Assembly: GCA_900545125.1 (NCBI GenBank)
Contig: UQXS01000133.1
Coordinates: forward strand, 1 to 6,868
Length of the DNA stretch: 6,868 nt
Reading direction: 5' to 3'
DNA from: an uncultured Ruminococcus sp.
GTDB taxonomy: Bacteria; Bacillota; Clostridia; Oscillospirales; Ruminococcaceae
Shown here: positions 1 to 5,883 of the stretch, piece by piece
Layout of the letters: each line of letters starts with the position of its first letter
Position numbering within the stretch: the stretch's first letter is position 1
Notes under the pieces: generated by a model
What the model was told of the DNA's origin: nothing
The model's database searches: none
Seen by the model: only the letters and a program-made list of their open reading frames with translations
Program-made: the position numbers and the translations under genes

Positions 1-226
1 AAAAAAAGATGCCGGATGCGCTCTTGAGGCAACTCTTGCTGCTATTCAGGAGGCTCTTGAAAATGGCGAAAAGGTTTCCATTACCGGTTTCGGCACATTT
101 GAGATCCGTGAAAGAGGAGAGAAGAAGGGCATCAATCCAAGAACAAAGCAGCCTATGACCTGTCCTCCCTGCAAGACACCTGCTTTCAAGGCTGGTAAGA
201 CACTTAAAGAAGCTGTCAACAAGTAA
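1..226 (+). CDS. hup: HU-family DNA-binding protein, C-terminal 74 residues
   Basis: This is a histone-like nucleoid protein, expected to bind and bend DNA as a dimer. The open frame runs from base 2 to a TAA at 224-226; the start lies outside the window, and about 15-17 N-terminal residues are missing by comparison with the usual 90-residue family. Family marks seen in order are the helix beginning KKDA, the strand VSITGFGTFEIRER (fragment residues 25-38), the NPRT of the DNA-binding arm (45-48), and the closing PAFKAGKTLKEAVNK. In family members I recall, the arm reads like IPASKVPAFKAGK; here the same place holds TCPPC (53-57), a CxxC pair, and a third Cys sits at residue 6. It is followed 30 nt later by rqcP in the same direction, very likely one transcript. 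HU is certain at family level; the symbol is the generic one. Confidence 0.95.
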   Translation, partial: KKDAGCALEATLAAIQEALENGEKVSITGFGTFEIRERGEKKGINPRTKQPMTCPPCKTPAFKAGKTLKEAVNK

Positions 227-242
227 CACAACTGCTCCGGAT

Positions 243-249
243 AAGGAGG
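243..249 (+). promoter_or_regulatory. Ribosome binding site of rqcP
   Basis: AAGGAGG stands 7 nt before the GTG at 257. A full Shine-Dalgarno at ideal distance fixes this GTG as the start although no ATG is available near it. Confidence 0.85.
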
Positions 250-256
250 TAATCCA

Positions 257-499
257 GTGAGATTGGATAAATATCTGAAAGTCACAAGGCTCATCAAGCG
301 CAGAACTATTGCCAATGAAGCTTGCGACGCAGAAAAAATCATTGTAAACGGCAAGGCGGCAAGGGCTTCCTACGATGTAAAGGTCGGCGATATCATCGAG
401 ATCAATATGGGAAGCCGTCCGCTGAAGGTCAAGGTACTCAACGTTACCGAGTATGCGACCAAAGAAAACGCATCTGACAATTACACAGTGATTTCCTGA
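257..499 (+). CDS. rqcP: RqcP (YabO-type) S4-domain ribosome quality control protein
   Basis: This is an 80-residue, single-domain S4 RNA-binding protein starting with GTG. The opening MRLDKYLKVTRLIKRRT and the VNGKAA...YDVKVGDIIEI stretch (about residues 30-50) match the RqcP/YabO branch of the Hsp15-like family. B. subtilis YabO is about 86 residues and begins almost identically. In Bacillus, RqcP works with RqcH on the stalled 50S subunit, helping move the tRNA while a C-terminal alanine tail is added to the trapped chain. Arg2 and Arg16, basic positions shared with YabO as I recall it, are present. The gene follows hup with a 30-nt gap and a strong ribosome site, so the two are probably co-transcribed. 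In many Firmicutes yabO is followed by the sporulation genes yabP and yabQ; here a terminator follows at once, so that link is absent. Function by homology is strong; the cellular role in this organism is inferred. Confidence 0.92.
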   Translation: MRLDKYLKVTRLIKRRTIANEACDAEKIIVNGKAARASYDVKVGDIIEINMGSRPLKVKVLNVTEYATKENASDNYTVIS

Positions 500-503
500 A
501 AAC

Positions 504-540
504 AAAAAGCTGCATGGATTTTTCCATGCAGCTTTTTTTA
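504..540. terminator. Strong intrinsic terminator, apparently bidirectional
   Basis: The arms AGCTGCATGG (508-517) and CCATGCAGCT (524-533) pair perfectly around a 6-base loop, extended by A:T pairs on the outside (504-507 with 534-537). On the + strand the hairpin ends in seven Ts (533-539) five bases after the rqcP stop. On the - strand the same hairpin ends in TTTTTG and then TTTTC, directly after the stop codon of the converging epimerase gene, whose TAA occupies 540-538. One hairpin therefore seems to end both transcripts. Confidence 0.9.
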
Positions 541-1491
541 TTTAGTATTTGACAGATCCCAACGTGGATTAGTCAATTTTGCAGCTTTAGTATTGTCGAG
601 CAGATTATTGTTTTCCAATTTATTCATGTCCAGATAACGATAATTTGTCTTTTCATCCTTACTGCCGCCAAATAATCCCATGATCTTATTCAGCTTTCCT
701 CCGGGATTTTTTTGCATAACAGGCCCGAGACGATGATGAGTTCTCATAAAATTGATTATATCGGCACAGGTGGTCAGCAACTTATCGCTTACGTTATATA
801 CACCGGCATAGCTCATATCATCAGCATTTTTTGCATAGCACAAGAGAAAATCAACCAGATTATGTACGCAGCATAACTGGAATCCATTCTGCCCCTGTCC
901 GATAACAAACAGCGAGCCGTCCTTCGGGTTAGTTATACGTGACATAAGATTGTCGGTAAACTCACGTGTATAAACGGGAGCATATCTCACAATGCAGCAC
1001 ATGATATTCTTATGATGCTGCATTTCTGCAACAAGTGCCTTTTCAGACTCAAGCTTCATCAAAGCGTAGTTTGAATCCGGTTTAAGCTCTGAATCCTCAC
1101 GTATGGGTTCTCTTGTTTTCGGAAAATCATATACCTTGTCTGTACTCAGGAGAATAATTTTTCCTATATTTTCCGTCATTGCATAACGATATACAAACTT
1201 ATCACAAAGCCTGCATTCGTTCATTTCTTTTTCAGTCACAATAGGACCGATATCATTATCAACGGTACAGGCGGCATGAATCAGAATATCGACCTTGTTC
1301 TTTTCAAATACATCGGCATATGCGTCCTTATCAGTTGGTGAAGCCTGAACAAAAGAATAATGCAGTTTTCCCTCATTATAGATTCCAGGTTCACGGTCAA
1401 CGGCTATAACCTCAAAGCCTTTCTTCAAAAGACCTGAACAGATATGCTGACCAATAAGACCGCATCCGCCCGTCACAACAACTGTATTCAT
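538..1491 (-). CDS. NAD(P)-dependent epimerase/dehydratase, extended SDR family, substrate unknown
   Basis: This is a 317-residue soluble enzyme of the extended short-chain dehydrogenase/reductase family. The Rossmann nucleotide loop TGGCGLIG is at residues 7-14. Asp32 ends the second strand, as expected for holding the adenosine ribose, although the Arg after it leaves NADP possible. The IHAA strand is at 71-74. The catalytic set is Ser116 in LLSTDKVYDFP and the YxxxK pair Tyr142/Lys146 in NYALMKLESEK. The C-terminal substrate half is less typical and has a Lys/Gly/Asn-rich stretch (about 260-285). Reading could begin at 1524 or 1497, but an AAAGGAGG lies 8 nt before the ATG at 1491 and only 2 nt before the one at 1497. 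The predicted promoter would start RNA near 1530, so I chose 1491. Relatives act on nucleotide sugars (RmlD- or GalE-like) or on other carbonyl substrates. No glycan genes flank it, so the substrate cannot be named. Confidence 0.88.
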   Translation of the reverse strand: MNTVVVTGGCGLIGQHICSGLLKKGFEVIAVDREPGIYNEGKLHYSFVQASPTDKDAYADVFEKNKVDILIHAACTVDNDIGPIVTEKEMNECRLCDKFVYRYAMTENIGKIILLSTDKVYDFPKTREPIREDSELKPDSNYALMKLESEKALVAEMQHHKNIMCCIVRYAPVYTREFTDNLMSRITNPKDGSLFVIGQGQNGFQLCCVHNLVDFLLCYAKNADDMSYAGVYNVSDKLLTTCADIINFMRTHHRLGPVMQKNPGGKLNKIMGLFGGSKDEKTNYRYLDMNKLENNNLLDNTKAAKLTNPRWDLSNTK

Positions 1492-1499
1492 ACTCATAG

Positions 1500-1507
1500 C
1501 CTCCTTT
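1500..1507 (-). promoter_or_regulatory. Ribosome binding site deciding the epimerase start
   Basis: On the - strand this reads AAAGGAGG. It is 8 nt from the ATG at 1491 (ideal), 2 nt from the ATG at 1497 (too close), and lies inside the reading frame that would open at 1524. It therefore supports the protein beginning MNTVVVTGG. Confidence 0.85.
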
Positions 1508-1536
1508 CTGAGTTCAGAATACATTCTAACTATAAT

Positions 1537-1565
1537 ATTATATCACAATTTTATTTTTATTGCAA
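1537..1565 (-). promoter_or_regulatory. Extended -10 promoter for the epimerase gene
   Basis: On the - strand a -35 TTGCAA (1565-1560), a 17-nt spacer and a perfect -10 TATAAT (1542-1537) preceded by TGA form an extended -10 promoter. The predicted RNA start is near 1530, giving a leader of about 39 nt before the ATG at 1491. The 43 nt between the upstream solute-binding protein gene and the -35 contain no convincing terminator, so some read-through from that gene is possible. Confidence 0.7.
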
Positions 1566-1607
1566 TAATGTTAATAGTTTATTTACAATATTCAGAGAAC
1601 TGCACAA

Positions 1608-3014
1608 TTAATCTGTTTTGCCGCTGTTCACCTTATCTATATATTTCTGAACCGTTGCACTTATCGAGTCATATGTTTCATTCCAAGGTGTTCCCTTAGC
1701 CGAATTTCTCAGGCTGTTGTCGAGAATTTCACCGCAGTCGGCGGATACTCCCCTTGAAATATCTATCACCGGATTTTCGTCAGCAAGCTTCTGGATGCTA
1801 TCTTTCATATCAATCATTTCCTGCGTCCAGCCGTAGCTGTCTTTGTACATCGTATCAGAAATTGCTCTTGCCTCACTGTTCATAAGAACATAACGCTTGC
1901 AGTCGAGATATTTCGCTGCCCCCTCCGGATTAGATGCTCCTGTCACTATGGAATATGCCTCCATTTTTGCAGGAACATAATACTCATCAGCTTTCGGATC
2001 TTTTGGCATAGGCACGAAGAATACATCCTCGCCGTACTTTTCCTGCCAGAGTTCTGGACTTCCGTACAGTTCATAGAGTCCCACAGGATAGAACAGGAGC
2101 TTTCCCTCGCCGATGTAGTTAGGCTTATCTTCCCAGCCGTAGCCCTCGCTTCCGATTGCTATAAGACCTTTCTGATGCAGTTCATAGAGCCAGTTCTGTA
2201 CACGTTCCATATTCGGATCAGCCAGATTGCTTACGATTTTTCCGTCACTGATGCTTACCGGCGGAACTCCGGTCGTATTCATAAGACCGAATTCAAACCA
2301 CCAGCCGTCGATTCCATATCGTTGATTGTCCATATCAACAAACTCTTCAAGCATTTCCTGAAAAGCATCCCAAGTCCACTCATCGTTTTCATAGAGAACA
2401 GCAGGATCTTCAAGACCTGCCTCCTGAATTGTCTTACGATTATAAAGAACGGCAACGGAATCTCCCGTAGTCTGTACAACAGCGGTATAGTGCTTATCGT
2501 TCCACATGATGCTGTCATTTACTTTTTTTACATCTTTCCACAATGGCGACTCAAAATCCACATAATCATCGACAGGTATAAACATCTCACGGATAGCGCC
2601 TTTCGGGATAGCATCGCCGTTTCCGGCAAAGAACAGATCTATCCCCTCTCCGCTGCTTATTGATTCTGCAAGCTTATCGTAACGCTTGTCGTAGTCTACA
2701 TGATAGTATTCGATATTTCCGCCGTAAACTTCCTGAAAATAATAGAGATCGGCGTGTGGGACGGGATCTGTTTCAGTAGGGTTTATATCCCAGTCGGACA
2801 TCCATTTTACAGTTTTGTTTTCAAGTTCACCGTCAAGGATGACGTTCTTTTCATTCTCGGCGGCCTGATCCAACTGTTCTTTTTTTTCAGCTGGCATAGT
2901 ATATTCTTGTTTTTTATCAGTACCGGAGTTCTTTCCGGATTTTGTACACGCTGTCACTGGAAACACCATTACCGACATTATCAGTGCAGCAAGAAAAGCC
3001 TTTTGCTTTCTCAT
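1608..3014 (-). CDS. ABC-type extracellular solute-binding lipoprotein, family 1 (probably sugar)
   Basis: This is a 468-residue binding protein, expected to be lipid-anchored on the outside of the membrane and to hand a solute, most likely an oligosaccharide, to an ABC permease. A type II signal peptide is clear: the basic start MRKQK, a hydrophobic run (residues 6-20) and the lipobox VTAC with Cys23. A Lys/Gly/Ser/Glu-rich linker (24-70) follows. Family features are the GIDLFFA strand (124-130), VLYNRKTIQEAGLEDP (189-204) with EWTWDAF (212-218), the GEGKLLFYPVG stretch (about 303-313), and many Trp and Tyr residues as in sugar binders. The ATG at 3014 has AAGGGG 9 nt upstream. No permease, ATPase or glycoside hydrolase gene lies beside it, so its partners must be encoded elsewhere. 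It has its own promoter, and neighbours on both sides look functionally unrelated. The ligand is unknown. Confidence 0.9.
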   Translation of the reverse strand: MRKQKAFLAALIMSVMVFPVTACTKSGKNSGTDKKQEYTMPAEKKEQLDQAAENEKNVILDGELENKTVKWMSDWDINPTETDPVPHADLYYFQEVYGGNIEYYHVDYDKRYDKLAESISSGEGIDLFFAGNGDAIPKGAIREMFIPVDDYVDFESPLWKDVKKVNDSIMWNDKHYTAVVQTTGDSVAVLYNRKTIQEAGLEDPAVLYENDEWTWDAFQEMLEEFVDMDNQRYGIDGWWFEFGLMNTTGVPPVSISDGKIVSNLADPNMERVQNWLYELHQKGLIAIGSEGYGWEDKPNYIGEGKLLFYPVGLYELYGSPELWQEKYGEDVFFVPMPKDPKADEYYVPAKMEAYSIVTGASNPEGAAKYLDCKRYVLMNSEARAISDTMYKDSYGWTQEMIDMKDSIQKLADENPVIDISRGVSADCGEILDNSLRNSAKGTPWNETYDSISATVQKYIDKVNSGKTD

Positions 3015-3106
3015 TTTTTCATTCCCCTTCAGAGTTTGCTTTAAATCTCGCTGTTCAAATTGAGATACTAAACAGGCTCTTATTATTAGCTGTTAAACAT
3101 ATTCAC
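3015..3106 (-). other. Leader of about 92 nt before the solute-binding protein gene
   Basis: This is the stretch between the predicted RNA start (near 3106) and the ATG at 3014. It can form two weak hairpins in the RNA: AACAGCT pairing with AGCCTGTT (3094-3071, one bulged C), and ATCTC pairing with GAGAT (3066-3045, 12-nt loop). I recognise no known riboswitch or T-box element. A regulatory role is a guess. Confidence 0.3.
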
Positions 3107-3112
3107 ATATAT

Positions 3113-3142
3113 ATTATAACACGATGCTCACACTTTTGTCAA
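3113..3142 (-). promoter_or_regulatory. Strong extended -10 promoter for the solute-binding protein gene
   Basis: On the - strand, TTGACA (3142-3137) and TATAAT (3118-3113) are both perfect, 18 nt apart, with TGT before the -10. Upstream, 3143-3168 is almost wholly A and T and could act as an UP element. I looked for a cre site over and around the promoter and found no good match. Confidence 0.85.
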
Positions 3143-3168
3143 TAATAACAATAATTATATTAATAAAA

Positions 3169-3840
3169 TCAAATCTGCTCTTTCTGACATCCGGCAGAAA
3201 AAGAGCATTTTCCCCTCATATTGCACACTTCGCACTTATGTGGCTTATCTGCAACGGGAATATCCGAGATCCCTATAACCGCCGTCACTGACTTTGAGGG
3301 CATCATGATATTTTCCGCTGTCACTGTAAGACCGATGCGTCTCTGTGCATTCAGAGCTTTCAGAAGATCTTCCTGCAAATCAATAGGAAGATCGCCGTAT
3401 CCCGGGCTGAAACGCCACGTTCTGTAAGCAGCTTTTACTTCTCTGAATATTTCCTCCTCTGCCTTATCGCAGACCTGTTCAATAAGAGCACTGCAAACGC
3501 AGTCCATTGCAAGAGCATCAGCAACATCCGATACGCCTGCCTGACGTATCAGCTTATCTGCCTGTGAGGAGAGAGTCGCTGCAAATACCACAGCCTTTCC
3601 GCATCCGCTGAGATGCTTCTTTATATCGCTGCCGGTCAGAATGAGTCCAAGTTCGGCAAGGCGTACACCGTTGCCGAAAGGCTCTGTGCTGCTGACACGG
3701 TATACATACTTCGGCGCAATGTTTTTCCGTGCCGTTTCGTCGGCTTGCCCTATCAATTTCCGAACGGTATCATCCGGTTCGCCCTTTACGCCCATATACC
3801 GGGCAGCCTCGCTGACCGAAACCGGTTCAAGACTTATCAT
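3169..3840 (-). CDS. B12-dependent methionine synthase activation-domain protein (free-standing)
   Basis: This is a 223-residue protein matching the S-adenosylmethionine-binding reactivation domain that forms the C-terminal module of E. coli MetH. In Clostridia and Thermotoga it is a separate polypeptide paired with a shortened MetH. Its expected role is to help re-methylate oxidised cob(II)alamin with AdoMet and an electron donor. The AdoMet-site motif RxxPGY is at residues 143-148 within WRFSPGYGDLP. It is followed by LNAQRRIGLTVT (163-174) and PSKSVTAVIG (181-190), both typical of the free-standing family. The tail carries four cysteines, C203, C206, C212 and C218, which could bind metal or form disulfides; I cannot tell which. 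The ATG overlaps the metF stop by 4 nt (ATGA) and has only a poor ribosome site, so translation is probably coupled to metF. The MetH partner is not in the window. Confidence 0.88.
   Translation of the reverse strand: MISLEPVSVSEAARYMGVKGEPDDTVRKLIGQADETARKNIAPKYVYRVSSTEPFGNGVRLAELGLILTGSDIKKHLSGCGKAVVFAATLSSQADKLIRQAGVSDVADALAMDCVCSALIEQVCDKAEEEIFREVKAAYRTWRFSPGYGDLPIDLQEDLLKALNAQRRIGLTVTAENIMMPSKSVTAVIGISDIPVADKPHKCEVCNMRGKCSFSAGCQKEQI
3177..3206 (-). terminator. Possible intrinsic terminator inside the 3' end of the activation-protein gene
   Basis: In the RNA, GCTCTTTTTCTG (3206-3195) and CAGAAAGAGC (3186-3177) pair over 10 bp with two bulged Us and an 8-nt loop. The T-rich tract after it, AGATTTGATTTTATT, is interrupted. 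The hairpin lies inside the last codons, stopping 6 nt before the stop codon. It is the only candidate to end the galE-to-activation-protein transcript before the next promoter at 3142. Confidence 0.45.
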
Positions 3841-4697
3841 GAATTAATTATTCCGGAAACTGCCTCGCTGATCTTTCTTGCAACGTAAGCGTTATTCATC
3901 GTATAAAGGTGGATTCCGTCTACACCGTTTGCAGCAAGATCAACTATCTGATTCACAGCATAAGCGATACCTGCATCACGAAGTGCTTCCGGATTATGCT
4001 CATACCTCTGCATGATCTTAACAAACTTTTTCGGCAGACTTGCACCGCAGGTCGTAACTATACGCTCGATCTGATTTTTGTTTACAACAGGCATAATTCC
4101 GGCTTCGATGGGCACATTGATTCCGGCGATAGCAGCCTTCTCCCGGAAATCGTAAAAATATTCGTTATCGAAAAATAGCTGCGTAATAAGATGTTCCGCA
4201 CCTGCATCGACTTTTTTGCGCAGATTGATTATATCCTCCACCAGATTTTCGGAATCGGGATGGCACTCCGGATAGCACGCACCTGCAATGTCAAACTCGC
4301 CGTGTGCCTTGATATAAGTTATCAGGTCGCTGGCATGGAGAAAGTCGGTTTTCGGCGGTATATCGGGATTAATGTCACCTCTGAGAGCAAGAATATTTTC
4401 AATTTCCTTTGCTTTCAGTTCTTCAAGTATCTCCGATATCTCATCTTTTGTGTTGTTTATACAAGGAAGATGTATAACCGGTGTAACACCCATTTTTTTG
4501 ATAGCAGATGCAATATCGCAGGCAAAATGACCGTTTCCGCTTCCGCCTGCACTAAAGGTTACGCTGATAAAATCCGGTTTAAGATCTTTCATTTCGTCCA
4601 GCGTCTTATAAATAACGTCAATACTGCTTGTTTTCTTCGGAGGAAACACCTCGAAAGAAAATACTGTTTTTTCCTTAAAAATATCCTTTATACGCAT
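3837..4697 (-). CDS. metF: 5,10-methylenetetrahydrofolate reductase
   Basis: This is a 286-residue cytoplasmic flavoenzyme that reduces 5,10-methylene-THF to 5-methyl-THF, the methyl donor for methionine synthase. The TIM-barrel family marks are complete: FEVFPPK near the start (E16 corresponds to the catalytic Glu28 of E. coli MetF), FISVTFSAGGSG (43-54), IHLPCINNT (75-83), LALRGD (103-108, with Asp108 at the FAD-site Asp), CYPECHPDS (141-149), ITQLFFD (161-167) and HLYTMN (263-268). The frame is open to an ATG at 4730, but GAGG lies 6 nt before the ATG at 4697 and family members begin close to this MRIKDIF, so 4697 is chosen. That leaves 13 nt after the ung stop instead of a 20-nt overlap. 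It is followed with an ATGA overlap by the methionine synthase activation protein, a natural pathway partner. The electron donor (NADH or ferredoxin) cannot be read from the sequence. Confidence 0.96.
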   Translation of the reverse strand: MRIKDIFKEKTVFSFEVFPPKKTSSIDVIYKTLDEMKDLKPDFISVTFSAGGSGNGHFACDIASAIKKMGVTPVIHLPCINNTKDEISEILEELKAKEIENILALRGDINPDIPPKTDFLHASDLITYIKAHGEFDIAGACYPECHPDSENLVEDIINLRKKVDAGAEHLITQLFFDNEYFYDFREKAAIAGINVPIEAGIMPVVNKNQIERIVTTCGASLPKKFVKIMQRYEHNPEALRDAGIAYAVNQIVDLAANGVDGIHLYTMNNAYVARKISEAVSGIINS

Positions 4698-4703
4698 GAT
4701 TTT

Positions 4704-4707
4704 CCTC
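4704..4707 (-). promoter_or_regulatory. Ribosome binding site deciding the metF start
   Basis: GAGG (in TTGAGGAAA on the - strand) lies 6 nt before the ATG at 4697, in the short gap after the ung stop. The earlier in-frame ATG at 4730 lies inside ung and its product would carry 11 extra residues not usual in the family. Confidence 0.7.
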
Positions 4708-4710
4708 AAT

Positions 4711-5382
4711 TCAGTCGATCGACCAGTCAATTTCCGTCATTCCCCTTGATCTGAGGAACTCATTAGCCTGTGAAAAATGTCTGCATCCGAAAAATCCGTT
4801 ATAAGCAGAAAGCGGACTCGGATGCGCTGCTTTAAGCACAAGATGTGCCGGATTCGTTATAAACTGCTGTTTTGCCTTTGCATCTCCGCCCCAGAGCATG
4901 AAAACCATAGGCTTTTCACGCTGATTAAGGAGCTTTATCACATCTGTGGTGAACTCTTCCCAGCCAAGTCCACGATGGCTTCTCGCCTGATTTGCACGTA
5001 CAGTAAGCACTGAATTAAGCAGCAGAACACCTTCTTCTGCCCATTTTGTCAGTTCCCCGTGTTTGCCGAGATTATTAATGCCGAGATCGTCACGTATTTC
5101 CTTGAATATATTCACAAGAGACGGCGGAGGAGTAACTCCACGGCACACTGAAAAGCTCAATCCATGCGCCTGTCCCTCGCCGTGATATGGATCCTGACCG
5201 ATTATTACACACTTTACATCGTTGTAGGAAGTCAGCTTCATTGCATTAAAAATATCGTACATTCCGGGAAATATCCTCTGCGTACGGTATTCATTGATAA
5301 GCTTCTGTCTCAAAGAGAGGTAATACTCTTTTGTGAATTCGTCTTTGAGCAGCTCATCCCATTCGTTATTAAAATTAACCAT
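4711..5382 (-). CDS. ung: Uracil-DNA glycosylase, family 1
   Basis: This is a 223-residue base-excision repair enzyme that cuts uracil from DNA after cytosine deamination or dUMP incorporation. Both signature motifs are intact: GQDPYHG (62-68) with the water-activating Asp64, and HPSPLS (187-192) with catalytic His187 and the intercalating Leu191. Asn123 in LLLNSVLTV is the uracil-reading residue. These residues carry the same numbers as in E. coli Ung, and the opening EWDELLKDE aligns with the E. coli start, so the ATG at 5382 is well supported and the enzyme looks complete and active. The start comes 2 nt after the stop of the preceding membrane-protein gene and has no good Shine-Dalgarno, only AATTAATT, so translation probably depends on ribosomes finishing that gene. 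metF follows 13 nt later. Confidence 0.97.
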   Translation of the reverse strand: MVNFNNEWDELLKDEFTKEYYLSLRQKLINEYRTQRIFPGMYDIFNAMKLTSYNDVKCVIIGQDPYHGEGQAHGLSFSVCRGVTPPPSLVNIFKEIRDDLGINNLGKHGELTKWAEEGVLLLNSVLTVRANQARSHRGLGWEEFTTDVIKLLNQREKPMVFMLWGGDAKAKQQFITNPAHLVLKAAHPSPLSAYNGFFGCRHFSQANEFLRSRGMTEIDWSID

Positions 5383-5384
5383 AA

Positions 5385-5855
5385 TTAATTGTAAACCGTA
5401 TCCTCATAATATTTAAATTTAACAAGAGTGTTTCTCTTGTAGGTCAGAGATCCCTGCTGATTGAAAGGAACTTTCTCATATGCCTCCGGAGAGCATTCAA
5501 TAGTAACATTTCTGCCCTTTCTGGTGACAAAAATCAGTTCATAATACGCATCCTTGATCTCAACTTTGCCGGTACTCTCGATTATCCTGAGCCTGTCGTC
5601 GCACTTCCTGATAAGAGTTGCCATTTCAACGACCGGACCTGAAACTTTCTTCTGTCCGCTGTCACGCTGCGATTCAGTATTTCTTACGCTGTCCGGTCTG
5701 CGCATACTCTCACTTCCACCGTTGTCCTGTTCCTCAAGAAAAACGGACAAAAATCTTCTGAAAGGACTTTTTCCACTAAAAAGCATAATTATAATAATCA
5801 GTATTACAACTATCCCGGCAAGAAGGATCAACAGATTTTTTAGCTGCTGTGACAT
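5385..5855 (-). CDS. Membrane-anchored protein with a DUF2500-like C-terminal domain
   Basis: This is a 156-residue protein of unknown function. Residues 7-27 form one strongly hydrophobic helix (LLILLAGIVVILIIIIMLF), followed by SGKSPFRRF, a positive patch suggesting the C-terminal part stays inside the cell by the positive-inside rule. Residues 40-72 are a polar, Arg/Ser/Asp/Glu-rich linker. From about residue 75 to the end is a strand-rich domain (PVVEMATLIRK..., then AYYELIFVTRKGRNVTIECS..., QGSLTYKRNTLVKF). Its order resembles DUF2500 (YhhM-like) proteins: an N-terminal helix, then a small beta domain with Y-x-x-x-F, a Gly turn and G-x-L-T-Y near the end. This resemblance is by eye. The ATG has AAAGGAG 7 nt upstream, and the gene lies 28 nt after galE and 2 nt before ung. 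Nothing in it points to a role in DNA repair. Confidence 0.75.
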   Translation of the reverse strand: MSQQLKNLLILLAGIVVILIIIIMLFSGKSPFRRFLSVFLEEQDNGGSESMRRPDSVRNTESQRDSGQKKVSGPVVEMATLIRKCDDRLRIIESTGKVEIKDAYYELIFVTRKGRNVTIECSPEAYEKVPFNQQGSLTYKRNTLVKFKYYEDTVYN

Positions 5856-5883
5856 TTCAGCACTCCTTTCCCAAAAATAAGCA

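Noticed and set aside
1492..1524. Longer epimerase start at 1524
   Set aside because: It would place the ribosome site inside the coding region and begin only about 6 nt from the predicted RNA start, adding 11 residues before the Rossmann strand.
2175..2663. Open frame on the + strand (162 residues)
   Set aside because: It is antisense to the solute-binding protein gene, with no ribosome site or recognisable domain.
3119..3136. Possible cre or operator site in the spacer of the solute-binding protein promoter
   Set aside because: The spacer GTGTGAGCATCGTGT looks operator-like at first, but it is not an inverted repeat and does not fit the cre consensus.
4714..4723. Perfect 10-base palindrome GTCGATCGAC at the end of ung
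   Set aside because: It encodes the last residues of Ung, has no partner copy in the window and no promoter nearby. It is most likely chance.
4191..4754. Long open frame on the + strand (187 residues)
   Set aside because: It is antisense to metF, whose family motifs are complete. The translation is rich in Cys, Phe and Ile and has no recognisable family or ribosome site.
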